Assembly: GCF_018143015.1 (NCBI RefSeq)
Contig: NC_054758.1
Span: forward strand, 22,093,501 to 22,157,500
DNA length: 64,000 nucleotides
Reading direction: 5' to 3'
Source of the DNA: Lytechinus variegatus
Taxonomy: Eukaryota > Echinodermata > Echinoidea > Temnopleuroida > Toxopneustidae
Position 1 is the first letter of the stretch. Each line of letters starts with the position of its first letter. The notes beneath the pieces were generated by a model. The model was given only the letters and a program-made list of their open reading frames with translations, was not told the DNA's origin and searched no databases. The translations under genes and the position numbers were made by a program. This document shows, one piece after another, positions 45,990-57,596 of this stretch.

Positions 45990-48900
45990 GTAAGTTTTCG
46001 TATACAGTTTTAAAGAGGTATCTTCTGACAAAATATGGTTACATAAGTGTTTTGATTGTAATTTCGACTTAATTTTCATTGGCAAATCATGAATCTATAT
46101 TCCTTTGCAAAATAAACTACTCATCGCCTTTTCATTAAACTCTAAAACTTGTAACTAAGCTATTTTTCTCGCTCTATACTTACTCATGAAAAATTTGTTT
46201 CTTTGTTACACTCTAAAAAAATTTACCTAGTATTGTGTAAATTGATTTGCATGTTTTTCGGGTAAAAAGATTTTGTAAATTTTACACAATGTTGCGTAGA
46301 AATTTACCATTTACACGCATTATGCCTAATATAGGGGGGGGGGGTTAACCAGCAAAAATGCACGTTCCCTTAATTTGTACTCAATATTGGGTGAATTTTT
46401 GAATAAATAAAGTGGCTTTAAAAGGAGAAACTATAATTTGTAAACAAATTTTCGGCACTACTCCTATGTGTTTAAAATCGCATGCTCGATCTGTAATGAG
46501 AATCATACGTCAGAAAGAATTCGAACCAGTCGGATTCGAACCAGTCGGATTCGAACCTGCTATCTACTGCTTGCAGGGCAGCGACTCAGCAACCACCGGG
46601 CTATTCTGGTTCACGGCTAAGTCACCATGAACTGGAATACCAATTTTTACTCTCTGTTCTTATAGTGTAAATGTAGAAAATTATACACGAAGAGATTTGG
46701 CAACACGTTCAAGTTCAGTATCGTGAATGAAATGGGGGTACGAGAATGATGGTTGGTGCATAGCTTAAATCAATTAGTTACTCATAACTATCCTCCCTTT
46801 TGAAAACTTTTGTTATTTAAATGTATGTTTAGTTCCTTCAGGTTTTTAAAATGGAGGGTAGCTCTGGGGAACTTCCATTTAATCTACGCCTACCATTACA
46901 AAATGCGATTAATGTTTTTTTTTTTAATTAACGCCTATAATTTTCGACAAAAAATCCTTTGTCTTCTTCCGGTCAATGACACAATCATTTACTTCTGAAG
47001 AAGATCGTTAAATATTGAGGTTTTTAATAGGTTTGATATAGGGGAAAATGCATTCATTGAATTTGTTTGTTATAGCAAATCAATGATATTAACAGTCGAT
47101 GTTAATTTTCTGGCATCAGTGAAAAGTATGACTGAGGGTTCGAATTTGTGCAGACCAGGCATAATTAGTCATTTAGATAAATGGATATTGAGTTTTTGTT
47201 TATTTTCTTTTCAAAATAGGTTCACTTTTAGCCTGTTTCTGCTTCAGTTGTGTAAAAAATATTTCAAAGTGAATTAACTAACCAATCAACTTGTTAGGTT
47301 GAAACGCTATAGGTAATACAGTGCATCCAAAACGAAACCGAGATTTATCGATGATTTATCATAACTTAATCATAAATAAAATAGACAAGTTACCTACCAA
47401 TTTAAAGCCGAGAATTTTCTCTTTCATCTGAAATTACTTAGATTATTTCTCATTCACGCATGAGTGAGCAAAACAATTTGAAGAGGGGATACCAAAAAGT
47501 CACTTGGCGGGCTGTATCTGGGTTTCAAAAAGAAAATAACGTTTTTGAATAGTTCAATATCTGCTCTTTAATTTGATACCTCAATTTCAGAAAATGGTAG
47601 AAAAATAACAACGTTCTGGCTATTTAAAATAAGGCTTGAATTTTGAATGAAGAGGTTTTACAGGCTAGCGTTCAAACTCACTCGACACTCCATTTTGTTG
47701 ACGATTAGCCATGCATTTATAACTTCTGTGGGTAATCGGTGAAAACACGTTTATTTAATGAAATCGTGGAAATGCAAGCATTGTTTTGAGGGAGCATAAC
47801 TTTTTACTTCTTGACCATTTTCTGTGATTAAGGTATCAAATAAAATAGCAGATATGAGGGTGCCGTGGCCGAGTGGTCTAAGGCGCCTGGCTATACATGG
47901 AAAGTCTGGGGTTCGATCCCCGGCTTCGACACCTGTGCTCTTTTATCCTGCATTCAAATAAATGGAAATGCTTCACGCATTATTTGTAACTAGGTGTGTG
48001 TGTAAAAAAAAAAAAAAATTGAACTTTTTAGGCATGTGGTTTTCTATTTGAAATTTAGATACCCCCGCCAAATGAGTTTTTTATATGAGTTTTTATATCC
48101 TTTCTTCAAATTATTTTTGCACAAAAAAATGCGTGAATCTAAGTAATATCAGATGAAAGAGGAGATTCTAAGCTTTGCATTGGCAGGTCATTTGTCTATT
48201 TCATTAATGATTACGTTATGATAAATCATCGCAAAAACTCAGTTTTGTTTTTTCTGGGACGCGTCCCAAAATAAACGAAACCGAGATTGATCGATGATTT
48301 ATCACAAATTATTCTTAAACAAATTTCATAAATGACCCATCATTTTAAAGCTTAGGATCTCCTCATTCATTTGAAGAAATCAATATAACTCATACGTCAC
48401 GCATGAATACGTAAAAACAATTTAAAAAGAGGAAACCAAAAAATCATTTGGCGAGCGATATTTGACATTCTCTTTAAAATTTACATATTTGATAAGTTCT
48501 GCCCTTTCATATGACACCACAAACAATAACAATGCTTCAGAAATAAGAAAGTTATGTTCGTTTGAAACAGTGCTTGCATTTCAATAATTTCATTCGATAA
48601 ATTTGTTTGACTGTTGCCTTTCCTCGCACTAGACAGAGGTAACAAAATAATTTATGCATGGATGATCGGTAATGAAAGGAACTGGTTGGTCGATGTTAAT
48701 CCAGCTAGCTGAAAATGACTATCAAACGAGTTTGTTGAATGAAATTATTGAATTGCAAGTACTTGTTAAAATGAACATAACTTTCTTATTTCTGAGGCAT
48801 CTTTATTGGTTGTGGTGTCATATGAAAGGGCAGGAAATGAACCTTTATGTAAATTTTAAAGAAAATTTCAGATACCGCTCGCCAAACGACTTTTTGGTTT

Positions 48901-49308
48901 CCTCTCTTCAAATTGTTTTTACTTACTCATGCCTGACATAGGGGTCATATTGATTTCCTCACATGAAACAAAATTAAAAAGACCCTAAGCTTTAAAATGA
49001 TGGGTCATTTATGAAATTTGATTAAGAATAAGTTATGATAAATCATCGATCAATCTCGGTTTCGCTTATTCTGGGACGCACTGTATTGTCGATGAATAAA
49101 GGATTATTATTTTGTGAAAGCAAAATGGGAAGGCCGTTGCGCATCGCATTCTTTCATGGGGCTTCTGGCACAAAAAGGGGCATTAATGGGCATCGGATCC
49201 TATTATATTCAAAGTATCAAATTGAGCAAAAGCTGGAAACAAGAAATTGATGATTATTTGGATGAATTATATCAAAAGTATAAGAAACGCGTTGACCGGC
49301 ATACTTGA
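45986..49308 (+). CDS. possible two-exon microprotein (63 residues, unrecognised)
   Basis: Joining ATGG at 45989 to an acceptor gtgaaag|CAAAATGG (exon 2 about 49119-49308) keeps phase. It gives MAKWEGRCASHSFMG...KKRVDRHT, stop. It has one hydrophobic segment (roughly residues 13-33) and a charged, Lys/Tyr-rich C-terminal helix, like many small mitochondrial inner-membrane subunits. I do not recognise the family. AATAAA occurs at 49519, before the next gene. The acceptor's pyrimidine tract is weak. Two mariner-type foldbacks fill the intron. Confidence 0.25.
46505..46610 (-). repeat. tRNA-like fragment with triplicated box B
   Basis: On the minus strand, tagcccggtggttgctgagtc resembles a box A region and ggttcgaatccgac a box B. 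The box B block is repeated in tandem about every 15 bases, three times (46518-46558). It is a SINE head remnant rather than a tRNA gene. Confidence 0.5.
47319..49083. mobile_element. two fused mariner-type foldback elements
   Basis: The left end CAGTGCATCC (47319, preceded by TA) and right end GGGACGCACTG (49083, followed by TA) match the ends of the element at 55647-56423. At 48256-48267 the inner ends of two elements meet as gggacgcgtccc, each lacking its outermost bases. Each half is itself an imperfect palindrome. TA duplications and these ends fit Tc1/mariner MITEs. No transposase is present. Confidence 0.8.
47856..48019 (+). mobile_element. Leu/Ser-tRNA-like SINE inserted in a mariner MITE
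   Basis: The tRNA-like head at 47859-47933 starts GGTGCCGTGGCCGAGTGG and has box B gggttcgatcccc. Its acceptor arms pair with one mismatch, but the anticodon stem does not fold. A ~70-base body and a run of about 15 A follow. The related element at 55647-56423 has an uninterrupted version of the site (gcagatattgaac near 56170), which proves an insertion. Confidence 0.78.
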
Positions 49309-49675
49309 TTAGGGGAAGAGTACCTGGTCGATCAAGAGGTTTGATAAAATTTTCTACTACGCAGGGCGTCGTGCATGTCAGCTTAAGGCTCTTCTTTCTC
49401 ATTTATAAGAACAATTAGCAGTTTAGGCGGTTGAGGGATTCTCTATGCATATATTGCCCACTATGATTGCTTTATTTCATGTTCGTTTACTGCAGACACC
49501 GATTGGAGAGGGCAAGACTAATAAAAGTTATTTCAAGTTCATGAACATCGGACAACACATTATAAGAAGCCCCCGGCCCAACGTTTTACTTGCGTCCATC
49601 GAATTCATAACGGTTCAAAAGTGAAGAAGAAGTATTCATGTTTTATAAGTCTAAAGAAACTAATAGATAGCAAAC

Positions 49676-51022
49676 ATGGAGAAGTGCATAAAGTGTAGGA
49701 TCGGTCGGACAGGACTTCGATTATTGGTAGTTGCATTGGTCATCGTGGTTAATTCTTCGGAATATGTCACGGATGTCATGGAGCAGACATCAGGAACCGC
49801 GATCACAGATGTAGAGGTGCCATGGCCGACGTCATCATCCGAGAATAGTTGGGCCAACTTTGCAGCTACAGTGATCATCCAGAGGACATCACCATCTAAT
49901 GAAATGGTGGGTAACACCGTACGTCCATTGCTGGAGAACTCTCTGACGTCTGACCGAGGTCAAAGACAGTCAGCAGCCGTTCAAGTCTTTAGCAGCCACT
50001 CGACCACGGTTTCTTTCAATGATCTGCTGACTGATTTAGATGCCACGGGGAGTGGTGAATGGCGATGGGAATTTTCTTGGGATTGGAACATCATCATGCA
50101 ACTGATTCTCTCCCTGGTAGGTGTCTTTGGCAATGCTATGGTAATCGCTGTCATTGGGGTCCGCAAATTCAACTCGAATTCGACAGATGTCCTCATCCTA
50201 GCCCTAACCATCTCCGATCTGCTGACATCTTTGTGCAATATCCCAATTCCTCAGGCATCTCAGGTTCCCGCTTCAATCCTAGGAGCGTTGTACTGCCGCA
50301 TCATCCTCTATGGGTTCCTCACTTGGGTTTGTGTCATTACTTCTACAGTCATTCTTGTGGGATTGTCCGTGGAGCGTCTGGTTGCTGTCCGCTACCCCCT
50401 TCGCTTCCGTAAAATCTTCTCCATCCGGCGCGTTTACATCTTCATCGTCTCAACATGGTTGTTCTCCCTACTCTCCTGCTCCTATTATTTCATTGATATC
50501 AAGCAGATGCTGGATGAGAACTTTTCCGAGGAAAACAATTGTGTCGCGACTGCCTCCAATGTCCCGTCGCGACTGAGGCAATTGAAAGTGTTCACTTCAA
50601 TCAATTTTGTGATACGTTTGGTTATTCCAGTGGTCCTGATGATCTTCACCCAGATTGCAATGGCCTATTCTCTCCATCTGCAGTCCCGTCGCCACGATAA
50701 AACCATGTCTCAGAAATCCGGTCAATCATTTCACATCAGGGCCAGAAACCGCATCATCAAGGTGATGATCACTGTAGTTATTGCGTTCATAATCTGCTGG
50801 GCACCAAGCCAGATCGCATGGGTAGTCATCTCCTTTAACGGATCCGCTAAAGGCTACCTTGATAGCACCCTCAGGGATATCCTCAATCTCATCACTTTTA
50901 TAAACTCTTCAATCAACCCATTCATCTACACATCTCAGTACCCTAAATTCCGTGCTGCCATTAAAGAAATTCTCATCGGTAAGCCTAAAAACAACGCACC
51001 ACTCTTTGCAGCGAATGTATAA
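49676..51022 (+). CDS. class A (rhodopsin-like) GPCR, intronless, 448 residues
   Basis: A complete seven-helix receptor in one exon. TM1 is about 140-162 (GNAM, N153) and TM2 171-190 (D181). C207 at the start of TM3 can pair with C289 in loop 2. TM3 ends E233-R234-L235 where most receptors have DRY. TM6 has CWAP (374-377) and TM7 ends in NPFIY (414-418). The N-terminus of ~135 residues is long; residues 14-25 may be a signal peptide, and NSS is a possible glycosylation site. The ATG sits in a good context (aacATGG). Single-exon receptors of this kind are expanded in sea urchins. The ligand cannot be inferred; a peptide or amine are both possible. Confidence 0.92.
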   Translation: MEKCIKCRIGRTGLRLLVVALVIVVNSSEYVTDVMEQTSGTAITDVEVPWPTSSSENSWANFAATVIIQRTSPSNEMVGNTVRPLLENSLTSDRGQRQSAAVQVFSSHSTTVSFNDLLTDLDATGSGEWRWEFSWDWNIIMQLILSLVGVFGNAMVIAVIGVRKFNSNSTDVLILALTISDLLTSLCNIPIPQASQVPASILGALYCRIILYGFLTWVCVITSTVILVGLSVERLVAVRYPLRFRKIFSIRRVYIFIVSTWLFSLLSCSYYFIDIKQMLDENFSEENNCVATASNVPSRLRQLKVFTSINFVIRLVIPVVLMIFTQIAMAYSLHLQSRRHDKTMSQKSGQSFHIRARNRIIKVMITVVIAFIICWAPSQIAWVVISFNGSAKGYLDSTLRDILNLITFINSSINPFIYTSQYPKFRAAIKEILIGKPKNNAPLFAANV

Positions 51023-52757
51023 TTCTCTTTCTAAACATCTGACTAATGTCATTTAACAATAGTAGGCCTATGCCTATAAGTACTTTTAATTCATTGAGTA
51101 CTTCTTTTGTTGTAGACTGTAGATCTTGGAAAGAATTAATTTATGAGGGAGTGCCTCAGGGGTAGTTTTTTGACCCAATTTATTTTTATTGTGTAAGAAT
51201 GATTTTGTCAGTCAGTGAAAGTTATTTTTATCTCGACATTCTCAATTCATCATTCTCTCATAGTTTGGCAGATGAGGAGATGAATCATTATGAACAATTT
51301 TCTTGTAAGAGACTCTTCTTACAAAAGTATTATCTTAGGTCCAGGGGCAAAACAAGCACTTTTGGATATTGATCTAATTTAGTTTGTGATAAAATAGTCT
51401 GTGTGCTAAAACTATTGGAAGCAAAAAAAAATTGATCTAAAAAAAACATTGCAAGTTTGTTTTGTTCTCTTTTATTATAGTCCAGGAATAATAGCCGATT
51501 TTTTCAACCGCAAACAAATTGCAATAGATTTTTTTTTCCACCGCAGTGCATTTCCCTGAAGTTCCCAAAATGACAAATTAAAAGTCCAGAAAAATCCCAG
51601 AAGTGAAAAAATGTATAATTTTCATGAATCCAAAATGGCTGCCATCGTGAGAATTTTCATGATTACTGGTAGTAATACTAAGACTGATCTGACCATATCT
51701 CTTTCGTGATAAAAGCATTAAACTTCCACCAGTGTTATATGTTACCATAGGCTTTAAAATGTAAGAAATAATAATTTGACCTCCACTGACCTCTATATAG
51801 AGGCCAATGATATTAGGGTCAGCGACCTTGATCAGAAAATGGATGTTTTGCATCATTATTTTGCATGTTGTAAATGTGGTTATGTACCAAGTGTTTCGAT
51901 GTCATAGTAAGTCTTGCTTTCAAGTATTTGTAACATGTAATATATCCCCAGTTGTTGTGTTTCCGAACAGGCTGTGTGTCCAGACAATCGATTTTAAACA
52001 GCCATTTGTAGAAATGAACAAGCTAAGTTTCATCAATTTCTAGTACGAAATGTTGGGCAATGTTATAAAGAACAAACTAGAAGATTTTTTCAACTATTTA
52101 ATTCATATTTTTAGAGTAATCTAAAGAAAAAACCGAAGGCTTCAAAACATTAGTGTCAGGACGCCCGACCTCCATCCTACATTTTTTTCTTAGGGACCTA
52201 ATTAACAAGCTATGCTTCTTTTGCTTACTTCATCTCCCATTTAGGTTTTTTTTTGGGGGCGGGGGGGGGCAAACCTAATGAACGTTATGTTTATTCGTAT
52301 GATTTTTATTGTACAATGTTCCTAAGAAATGCAAATAAATACTGTATTCTAATTTAACATCAAATCGAGTTGCTTGTTATGTAGCATTTCCAATTCTATT
52401 ACCATTCATCACTTCCATTTAAATTAATTCATTGATCATTGAGGAGACATCCTTCGCACTTCAATACAATTAATTTTCTTTTTCAGTGAGGACAGTGAAG
52501 GACATGTTCCTTGAGATATTCAACCCGTACGGATAATTTTTCCTCACTCTCAGTCATAACACAAGGGTTTTGATAACACTTGATATTTGAAAACCATTAT
52601 CATGATTCAGAATGTTTTTAGTCACACATACATGTATGAACGTGTGGATGATCAAGGAATTCATCAAAACCAGGTAAGAAGTCATATTTTTGCATATTAC
52701 AGTTACCGAGCAGATCTATTTCGAGTAGTATGTGACATACCATCCCAAAATCACAAA
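51023..52757. other. intergenic stretch downstream of the GPCR
   Basis: It contains a short reverse-transcriptase relic at about 51145-51290, a poly-T/poly-G tract at 52246-52270 and AT-rich unique DNA. No gene is recognised. Confidence 0.55.
51145..51290 (+). pseudogene. reverse-transcriptase relic
   Basis: Reads GVPQG, stop, FDPIYFYCV, resembling GVPQGSxLGPxLF of LINE reverse transcriptases, and further on a SLAD-like trace of the catalytic region. Short and heavily damaged, so tentative. Confidence 0.4.
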
Positions 52758-54585
52758 TAAGTCACGCCAGGATACCTTGGTCACATTTGCTACGGCCGCC
52801 GTAGATTCTAAAATTTCTACGGCAAGTAGTAATTCTACGGTCGCCTCAGAATTTCCACGGCCACTTACTCTAGCGGTCACATATGTTACGGTCGCCGCAC
52901 GGCGTATTTTTTAATTTATGGAGAAAAAAAATCTGCGGCTGACGTAAATCCTTGAAATCATGACGTACGGTCGCCCTAGGGCGACCCTGCGCTGGCCGTA
53001 GGTTTTTGACAAATTCTACGGCAGACGCGAGGTGGCCGCAAGGCGCCCTCACGGCGGCCGAAGGGGGACTATACAGTGAGTATACCATGAATTGCTTTTC
53101 ACACTCATCATGATATTTTACATTAGACATTTCATTTCAGAAAGTTTTCAGTTTCGCACCACGCCCATACACGTATTCTGGGCGGGAGGGAGGGGGTGGG
53201 TTTTCGGGGTCCGGGCCCCTGAGTAGGCAAAAAGGGGGCGCCAAAAAGAGGGAGGGAAGAAAGGGAAAGAAAAGGGAGATAAAAAAAGGAGGGAGAAAGA
53301 AGAGAAACAGAAAAGGGAGAAAAGAAAGAGATAAGGAAACAAGAAGAAGGGAAAAGGAGAAAGGGGGAGTAATAAAAGTGCGGGGGCACCAAATTAATGT
53401 TCGACCTAGGAAGGGGGGTCGGCATATTAATGTTTGACACTAATGTTCGACCTAGGAAGGGGGGACAAATTCGACCTTTGGGGTGATTCGCACGTCGCGC
53501 TCGCATCGAATAATTGATTTGATGGAAATCCTGTTAATGAATTCCTAAATTGCGTAGAATGTCCAGTTTTGGAACGGAATATAAAAAAAGTTCAGCTCGC
53601 GCTTGGCGCTCGCGTCGAATAATTTTTAAGTGCCCATCCTGTTCATGATTACCAATAATGCTTAGAATTTCCAAACTTTGGGTCATTTTGGAATATAAAC
53701 AATTTTCAGCTCGCCCTGACAGATAGATAAATACCCATCCTGCTCATGCTTACAAAAATTATAAGAATATTCTATTTTCAGGTCTATACACAAGCTAAAA
53801 ATCGCGTTCGCATGATTTATTTGGACTTAAACGTGTTAACTTGTTTGTAGGAATAAAGTGAAGATGTTAATAAACGCATTAGTCTTAAGTAAGAAGTACA
53901 CCCTATATAGGAAACAACAAAAATTAGCATTTAACTCCACATGATGATAATAATAACAATAATAGTAATAATAATAAGGTCATAATTTACCCAAGTTAGC
54001 CCCTGGTGAAAAGGCAATATCTGTGCTTCCTGGTCACATTTGTTCTTTAAAAAAGTGGTATTACATCATATTCATGGATAGTTTGCTTTTAAAAAAGTGG
54101 TCTGCAGTTGCCCTTTTTCATGTAATTATGAAATAAGATAATTCAACATGCATTTAAGGCACCTGTTTGCCTGACGAGGAGGGGTCGCCATTTTTTGTTC
54201 GAAAAGTACACATGCATATGGGCCAAAATTATATGTCGGGCCCCCGAGGTGCAAAAGTCTCAATACGCGCCTGGTGGCTCCCGAGCAGATAACAAAAGGA
54301 GAAGGGGAAAGGAGGGAAGAAAAACAAGAGGGCAGCCGCACGTCCACCGTACGCTCGACGTACGGCCGCCGTAGAGCGTTCTACGCCATGCCTACGGCTA
54401 CTCTAATTTCTACGGCGAGCGTTAAAATTCTACGGCCACCCCTACGGCCTGTAAAAAGTAGGAATCCGCCGTACGTCGACCCTGCGGCCACCGTAGATTT
54501 TCTGCGGCCGCCGCAGAAATCTCTCGAATTCAGGTATCTACGGCCACCGTACGGCAGCCGTAGAGCAATTGTGACCATGGTGCTT
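52758..54585. mobile_element. 1.8-kb element with subterminal CTACGGC/GCCGTAG arrays
   Basis: The ends are inverted: accttggtcacatttgctac at about 52757 and its near-complement with caattgtgaccatggtgc ending near 54582. Both subterminal zones (about 52785-53062 and 54340-54567) are packed with short copies of ctacggc and gccgtag, often as ggccgccgtag palindromes. The middle (about 53145-54270) looks like other inserted repeat DNA: a GA-rich tract, gctcgcgc motifs and gggcccc ends. No coding sequence is evident. The class is unknown to me. Confidence 0.6.
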
Positions 54586-57500
54586 CTCTGTAAATAGCAA
54601 AAATAGTAATTTAGTCTCCAAAATCCCCAAATTAAAAAAATAGCTTATCTGAAAGAAAAATTCTTCTTCTTTGCATTGTGAAAAATTTGAAGTCGTGAAG
54701 TTGAATAAAAGAAAATATACTAGAGTTTCTTGGATACTACTTTTTCGGACTGCTTGGAAGTTTCACTGAGATTACACAGGATGCACATTGTTTTCTCCTT
54801 ATTTCTTAAGCTCTTGCTGAATATCCTCTGCATTCAATCAAGTACTTGTATTGGTTATTGTTGGTCAATTTTAACATATTATATATCATTTTAAAGCTTA
54901 GGAAGTGAACTTTCAAGCTCAATAAAAATCTCAATATTCATTTTGGTCGACTTATTGTTGGTGTTGGTGTGGCAGGTCACATATAGTCATAGTAGGCCAA
55001 GTATAACTCAAATCCTAAATGAATTATGCAGATATGTAGGGTGACATTTATATCCCCCCGAAATGAATTCTTAAAAAAACCCAGGATTTCTTTTGCCTTT
55101 GTGCGTGTACTTTAAGAATCTGATCTGATAGATGGTAAAATGAGCATTGGCCTTTTCTTAACGATGAGTCGTTGTTTTCTATCACAAATAATAACTCAAA
55201 CAAAAACAGTGTCTTTCATGTTTCATATATATTTGATTACTTATTTACATACCATCACCAACATTAACAAATTCAATTACACCTTTGTATCTGAAATTGA
55301 ACTACCTTATTAGATAACAAAAAAGTAATGTCGTTGAATTTTCTAGTCCCAAACTTTGGAGCATAGTGGAATATTACAACATGTGGTATTTTATCTTTTA
55401 CAACAGTCCTGGTTGTAAAACGCGTAAAACCCCACCAAGACACACGTATTACATTATTTACACAAGGTAAATTATTAAAACATACCAGACCATGTACATG
55501 ATTATTGTGAAGACCGACACTTTTATCTAATAAAATTTACAATTTAAAGTCTACATATTTATGATGGTTTACTTAAAGCAAACAAGTTCGTTAATGACAC
55601 TTTACAAATTCAAAGACATAAGAATTATAATCAACAGTGGAATCTACAGTGCGTCCCACAAAAAACCCCGAGATTTATCGATGATTTATCATAACTTAAT
55701 CACAATAGACAAAATGACCTATCATTGTAACGCTTATTAGGATCTCTTCTTTCATCTGAAATTACTTCAATTTTTTCTCATTCACGCATGCATGGGTGAG
55801 CAAAAACAATTTGAAGAAGGGGATACCAAAAAGTCATTTGGCGGGCTGTACCTTGGTTAAAAAAAAACACATTTTTAAAAAGTTCAATATCTGGTCTCTA
55901 ATTTGATACCTCAATTACAGAAAATGGTCAAGAAATAACAAAGTTCTGGTTATTTCAAATAAGGTTTAAATTTCAATAATTTCATAAAATGAAGAGGTTC
56001 TACAGGCTAGCGTTCAAACTCACTCGACACTCCGTTTTGTTGACGTTCAGTCACGCATTAAGCATGTTAAGTCTTGTTAACAATGCGATAGCTTCTGTGG
56101 GGAACCGGTGAAAACACATTTATTTACTTCTTGGCCATATTTTGTGATTATGGTATCAAATAAAAGAGCAGATATTGAACTTTTTAGGCATGCGATTTTC
56201 CTTTTGAAATTCAGATAATCACCGCCAAACAAGTTTTTGTATCCCTTCTTCAAATTGTTTTCGCTCACTCTTAATGCGTGAATGATGAATAATTTAAGTA
56301 ATATCAGATGAAAGAGGGATTTTAAGCTTTACATTGGCAGGTCATTTGTCTATTGTATTTGTGATTAAGTTATAATGATAAATCATCGCTTAATCACGGT
56401 TTCGTTTTTTCTTGGACGCACTGTATAGTGAACTCTCGCATTAAATTGAAAAGAAAGAAAGAGTGGAACTGGGTAAAGAGAAATTATCGCTATGTTTTCA
56501 TTCAAAAATATAAACCGAAGTTACGAGTACATAACACCTAATATCTAAGATAATATACAAATTAACAACATAAGAGCTCTTAAAATACATAAACTACAAC
56601 TTTGAAAAGCTATTCCTACATCCATCAAAGGTTGACCGAGGTGAAATGTGATAATTCAAGGGAGAGTTTCATCAACAATTTCATCCGACAAGTTGTCAGA
56701 TTGGACAACTTTCCTTGAATTTGATTGGCTGACAATCATTTTTTCAATGGTAATCATCGAATAAAATAGAACAAGTGAAAAACTCCCTAGATAGACATTC
56801 AATGATTGGTGTAAGGTTTTGAAAATATAAAAATAAGTGCCTTTATATAGGGATAGAAATAGAGTTCAAAGAAGCAACTCGAATACCTGATCAAGAATCA
56901 ACAAAAAATAAATAAAAGTAAAAGTAGAAAAGGCAAACAAACTGAACTGAATTTGAACGTATCTAGTAGTGCACTGACTTTAATCTCATTGCTGCTTTGT
57001 TCGGCTCAACTCTGAAGATTAACAAAGTGCATATTTACATCTTTAAATAAACATCAACCAATCAAACCAAAGGGAATGTCAGGAATACGTTAAGAAGAGC
57101 CAATGAGAAATAGGAGAGTGAAGGTGAAAACAGGTGTCAGATGGAATCAGTGAACACCTGCATAGAGAAGGAATGGAGATGACTTAATAAGTAGGACAGT
57201 GATTGATGTGATGGATAAGAACAAAGTTTCTATAGAAACGGCACTGATTTAACTGAACTATGCAGATATCATAATCAAACAAAAGCAATTCCAAATCCAC
57301 AATTAACCTTCCTACACTGGACCCGCGATACAGCAAAATGAGGCAATGTGTTAATAAATATCCTCTGGATGAAATGATACGACATAAAATAAAGAAATCC
57401 GATGTACATCCATTACTTCGGATCGACCTTGTGCCATTTCACCAACCTTAAATGAAATTTTGTGTAAACGTAGACCCCCCATATACATGCATATCTGTAT

Positions 57501-57596
57501 AACTGATGGAATTAGTAAGCCATTACCTTTGTAAGCAACCAGTAGGCCTACATTGGCTATACATACTGGTTTCTTTTGGCCTAATGGTATATCACC
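54586..57596. other. intergenic stretch
   Basis: Apart from the mariner-type foldback at 55647-56423 and a MITE beginning at about 56683 (gacaagttgtcagattggac), this is AT-rich unique DNA. The 3' UTR of the LGR-type gene should extend leftward from 57597. Confidence 0.55.
55647..56423. mobile_element. mariner-type foldback MITE (777 bp)
   Basis: It begins CAGTGCGTCC after TA (55645-55646) and ends GGACGCACTG before TA (56424-56425). The two halves are inverted copies over most of their length, for example attactt and the ttgaagaaggggatac/gtatcccttcttcaa pair. It has no transposase. Confidence 0.85.

Noticed and set aside
47859-47933. A functional Leu/Ser tRNA gene
   Set aside because: The acceptor arm nearly pairs, but the anticodon stem does not fold and no variable arm is present. 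The sequence is the head of a poly-A-tailed insertion absent from a paralogous site.
50059-50576. Plus-strand frames overlapping the GPCR
   Set aside because: Out-of-frame shadows of the intact receptor at 49676-51022.
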